Assembly (NCBI RefSeq): GCF_020905375.1
Contig: NZ_JAJJBU010000007.1
Location: forward strand, 87,524 to 151,523
Direction: 5' to 3'
DNA from: Arthrobacter cryoconiti
GTDB taxonomy: Bacteria; Actinomycetota; Actinomycetes; Actinomycetales; Micrococcaceae
Length of the DNA: 64,000 nucleotides
The notes below the pieces were generated by a model. It was not told the origin of the DNA. It worked only from the letters and a program-made list of their open reading frames with translations, and ran no database searches. Every line of letters starts with the position of its first letter. The first letter of the stretch is position 1. Positions 63,001 to 64,000 of the stretch are shown in pieces. The position numbers were made by a program, and so were the translations under genes.

Positions 63001-63713
63001 TGGCGTACATGGCTGAGGACCCGGTCAACAGGGGGTGGCATCACAGCCAAATCACGTTCTCGCTGGTCTACGCTTTCACCGAGAACTTTCTGCTCCCCAT
63101 CAGTCACGATGAAGTGGTCCACGGCAAGGGTTCGCTGCTGCGTAAAATGCCGGGGGACCGTTGGCAACAATTGGCGAACCTCCGGGCTTACTTGGCATTC
63201 CAGTGGGCTCATCCGGGCAAGCAATTGATCTTCATGGGCACGGAATTTGGTCAAGAAGCTGAGTGGAGTGAGGTGCACGGTCTTGACTGGTGGCTCACGG
63301 AGAACCCGCCACACCGTGGAGTTCAGTTGCTTGTGAAGGAACTGAATCAGGTCTACTCTGACACTCCGGCGCTTTCCGAGCAGGACAACACCCCTGACGG
63401 GTTCACCTGGATCAATGGTGGGGATACCGCCCACAACATCATCTCCTTCATCCGTTGGGATAAGAGCGGCAGTCCACTGGTGTGCGTTATCAACTTCTCC
63501 GGGGTTGCCTATGAAGGTTTCCGAATCGGTCTTCCCCAAGCGGGGGAGTGGGAAGAAGCCCTGAATACGGACCATTCAGACTTTGGTGGCTCCAACGTCC
63601 GCAACTGCGGGGCGCTCACCGCCCAATCCACGGACTGGGATGGCCAGAAGTTCTCGGCGGAACTCAGAATTCCGCCTCTGGGTGCACTCTATTTGCGGCC
63701 GGTAAAGAGCTAA
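60024..63713 (+). CDS. glgB: Maltokinase-branching enzyme fusion (Mak-GlgB)
   Basis: 1229 residues. About 1-450 is a maltokinase-like domain (SWLPAQRWYPF near the N-terminus; kinase motifs IHGDLHLGQLI and YFLDFEGEP), which makes maltose-1-phosphate from maltose and ATP. About 500-1229 is a GlgB: N1 domain, CBM48 (FAVWAPGVRVVRVIGEFN), GH13 barrel with nucleophile Asp in LRVDAVASML, acid Glu in IAEESTAFPG, and LPISHDEVVHGKG. Fusing the kinase to the branching enzyme links GlgE substrate supply to branching. Confidence 0.92.
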   Translation: MESPADDSQLRALLASWLPAQRWYPFKDAGADVPVHIRGSLALATAAADRYFAVYFVDIVPVSSRDGQGLPVDTDTYDAGAAVTLQVPLGFAIREPGQVKESALLGRLAGGGTNETSTTKDIWVYDALADPAFMPAWVGVIGGAAEHTGLQSWRSDALFAGRPSDVTSLVAGVQLLTAEQSNSSVVFELAGESLIAKFFRVLQAGVHPEVEIGQALAQSDSAFAPKLAAAVWAFVPGSELGAETSTLGVIHSFIANGRSGWASALEAAGAGMDFTAEARAIGVGLAQVHTNLSNSLGSSPCEGEAAATFVDAIAARLRWAWGLAAAAVGGYESEFEDVVARLSHIKNVPDLQRIHGDLHLGQLIHVDQAGSNNWYFLDFEGEPLRPLITRGKPDVPLRDVVGMLRSFGYAGAQAFNKGKLTGEAAAAWEQACCAAFLHGYQEGRPEGIDTDSALFMALWLDKALYEVVYEMQNRPDWVGVPVQAVRGMFESRESGAGMGRKQTEPLAVDAGVLASVSAGCYYAPHSVLGAHLDDQGSLTVRTLQHLATSVTVISDAGRFPMDHEHGGIWVAVVPVDEPGHVPDYRLEVHYADGPHMVDDPYRYLPTVGELDLHLMAEGRHEGLWTVLGAHVRRYHSSLGEVSGVSFAVWAPGVRVVRVIGEFNSWDGRSHAMRSLGTSGIWELFIPDVLVGTRYKFEILTEHGQWLQKADPMAYGTEIPPLTASRVVESSYAFQDSEWMQARADRDPHNSPMSIYELHLGSWRQGLSYRDLASALVEYVTWLGFTHVELMPVSEHPFGGSWGYQVTSYFAPTSRFGHPDEFRFLVDSLHQAGIGVIMDWVPAHFPKDEWALAKFNGEAQYEHPDPHLGEHPDWGTLIFDFGRNEVRNFLVANALYWLEEFHIDGLRVDAVASMLYLDYSREEGQWSPNRFGGRENLEAITFLQEMNATAYRRNPGVVTIAEESTAFPGVTAPTSAGGLGFGIKWNMGWMHDSLAYMAEDPVNRGWHHSQITFSLVYAFTENFLLPISHDEVVHGKGSLLRKMPGDRWQQLANLRAYLAFQWAHPGKQLIFMGTEFGQEAEWSEVHGLDWWLTENPPHRGVQLLVKELNQVYSDTPALSEQDNTPDGFTWINGGDTAHNIISFIRWDKSGSPLVCVINFSGVAYEGFRIGLPQAGEWEEALNTDHSDFGGSNVRNCGALTAQSTDWDGQKFSAELRIPPLGALYLRPVKS

Positions 63714-63727
63714 ATTCCCGGCCCCTA

Positions 63728-63778
63728 GGAAGCCCGGAGGGGGGATGCCTGCTGACCCCCTTCCTCGGCTTGTCTTTC
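63728..63778 (+). terminator. Imperfect hairpin after glgB
   Basis: AAGCCCGGAGGGGG and CCCCCTTCCTCGGCTT pair with a few mismatches, followed by GTCTTT. It probably ends the glgE-glgB transcript; it overlaps the -35 of the next promoter. Confidence 0.45.
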
Positions 63779-63799
63779 GAGGCTTGCTGGTGCTAGAGT
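63770..63799 (+). promoter_or_regulatory. Likely rRNA promoter P1
   Basis: TTGTCT (63770-63775) and TAGAGT (63794-63799) with an 18-base spacer, pointing out of the window to the right. Confidence 0.45.
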
Positions 63800-63934
63800 A
63801 AGTACCCCGCCGGACGAACAGTTCGGTAGGGCACCAGACCACTACTTCAGCCTATGAAAAATAGGTTTGATGATATGTGTTCAATTCACTTCAAGAAATT
63901 GATGTGGAATTGAAAATAGGTCTGAATATCGGAT

Positions 63935-63964
63935 TTGACTTCTTGGAAGTTTATCGGGTAAGTT
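63935..63964 (+). promoter_or_regulatory. Likely rRNA promoter P2
   Basis: TTGACT (63935-63940) and TAAGTT (63959-63964) with an 18-base spacer, followed by GTTGCTCCGG. This resembles the leader in front of 16S rRNA in Micrococcaceae as I remember it. An inverted repeat TTCAATTC/GAATTGAA precedes it. No 16S sequence is inside the window. Confidence 0.55.
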
Positions 63965-64000
63965 TGTTAGGTTGCTCCGGCGCTGATCGTCTTGTGTGAA

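Noticed and set aside
62622..63575. 317-residue minus-strand frame inside glgB
   Set aside because: Shadow of the GH13 domain.

Overview
The window is chromosomal DNA of a high-GC Gram-positive bacterium. The set and order of genes (phoU | senX3-regX3 - carD - ispD - ispF - cysS - rlmB), GTP-type PEP carboxykinase, a GlgE-type glucan pathway with a maltokinase-branching enzyme fusion, and DtxR-, NsrR- and CRP/GlxR-like sites point to an actinobacterium of the Micrococcaceae, most likely Arthrobacter in the broad sense. Base composition looks moderate for that group. A DUF3494 ice-binding-type domain hints at a cold-living strain; that is inference.

Layout. 1-4.7 kb: SixA-like phosphatase, a YhgE/Pip membrane protein with a degenerate ABC ATPase-like partner, a long hairpin, and a GntR regulator. 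4.7-8.1 kb is the accessory part: a decayed transposase, a SipW-type secreted protein, and one ORF that joins a SipW-like signal peptidase, an internal SipW-type signal and an ice-binding domain. 8.1-16.6 kb: tRNA-Arg, pckG, hmp/nsrR, a hypothetical gene, manB and recQ. 16.6-22.9 kb: repeats, two tRNA-Ser, an S9 peptidase, a large FAD protein, an orphan cell-wall sorting signal and a quinone oxidoreductase. 22.9-32 kb: a PadR-controlled ABC/FtsX-type exporter and an iron ABC importer. 32-41 kb: LtrA/TetR divergent from an MFS pump, tRNA-Thr, a secreted peptidase-like hydrolase, holB-tmk, a PLP enzyme and a DUF2516 protein. 41-52.7 kb: methyltransferase, gpmA, phosphate signalling, an ArsR-controlled cation exporter, then carD-ispD-ispF-cysS-rlmB. 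52.7-63.7 kb: glycogen/maltose-1-phosphate genes glgX, glgP, glgE and maltokinase-glgB. The last 300 bases look like an rRNA operon leader whose 16S gene lies outside the window.

How the genes work together. GlgX, GlgP, GlgE and the Mak-GlgB fusion cover debranching, phosphorolysis, chain extension from maltose-1-phosphate, and branching; trehalose synthase TreS is not in the window. SenX3-RegX3 with PhoU forms a phosphate-sensing module. NsrR and Hmp form a nitric-oxide circuit with a visible operator. The fbp-like genes carry a DtxR-like iron box.

Two window-wide patterns stand out. At least 17 genes have a TANNNT-like -10 hexamer exactly 6-7 bases before the start codon, the signature of leaderless transcription; this helped fix several starts. 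Several intergenic gaps hold long palindromes from unrelated sequence families, one of which occurs twice. All four tRNA genes lie on the minus strand.
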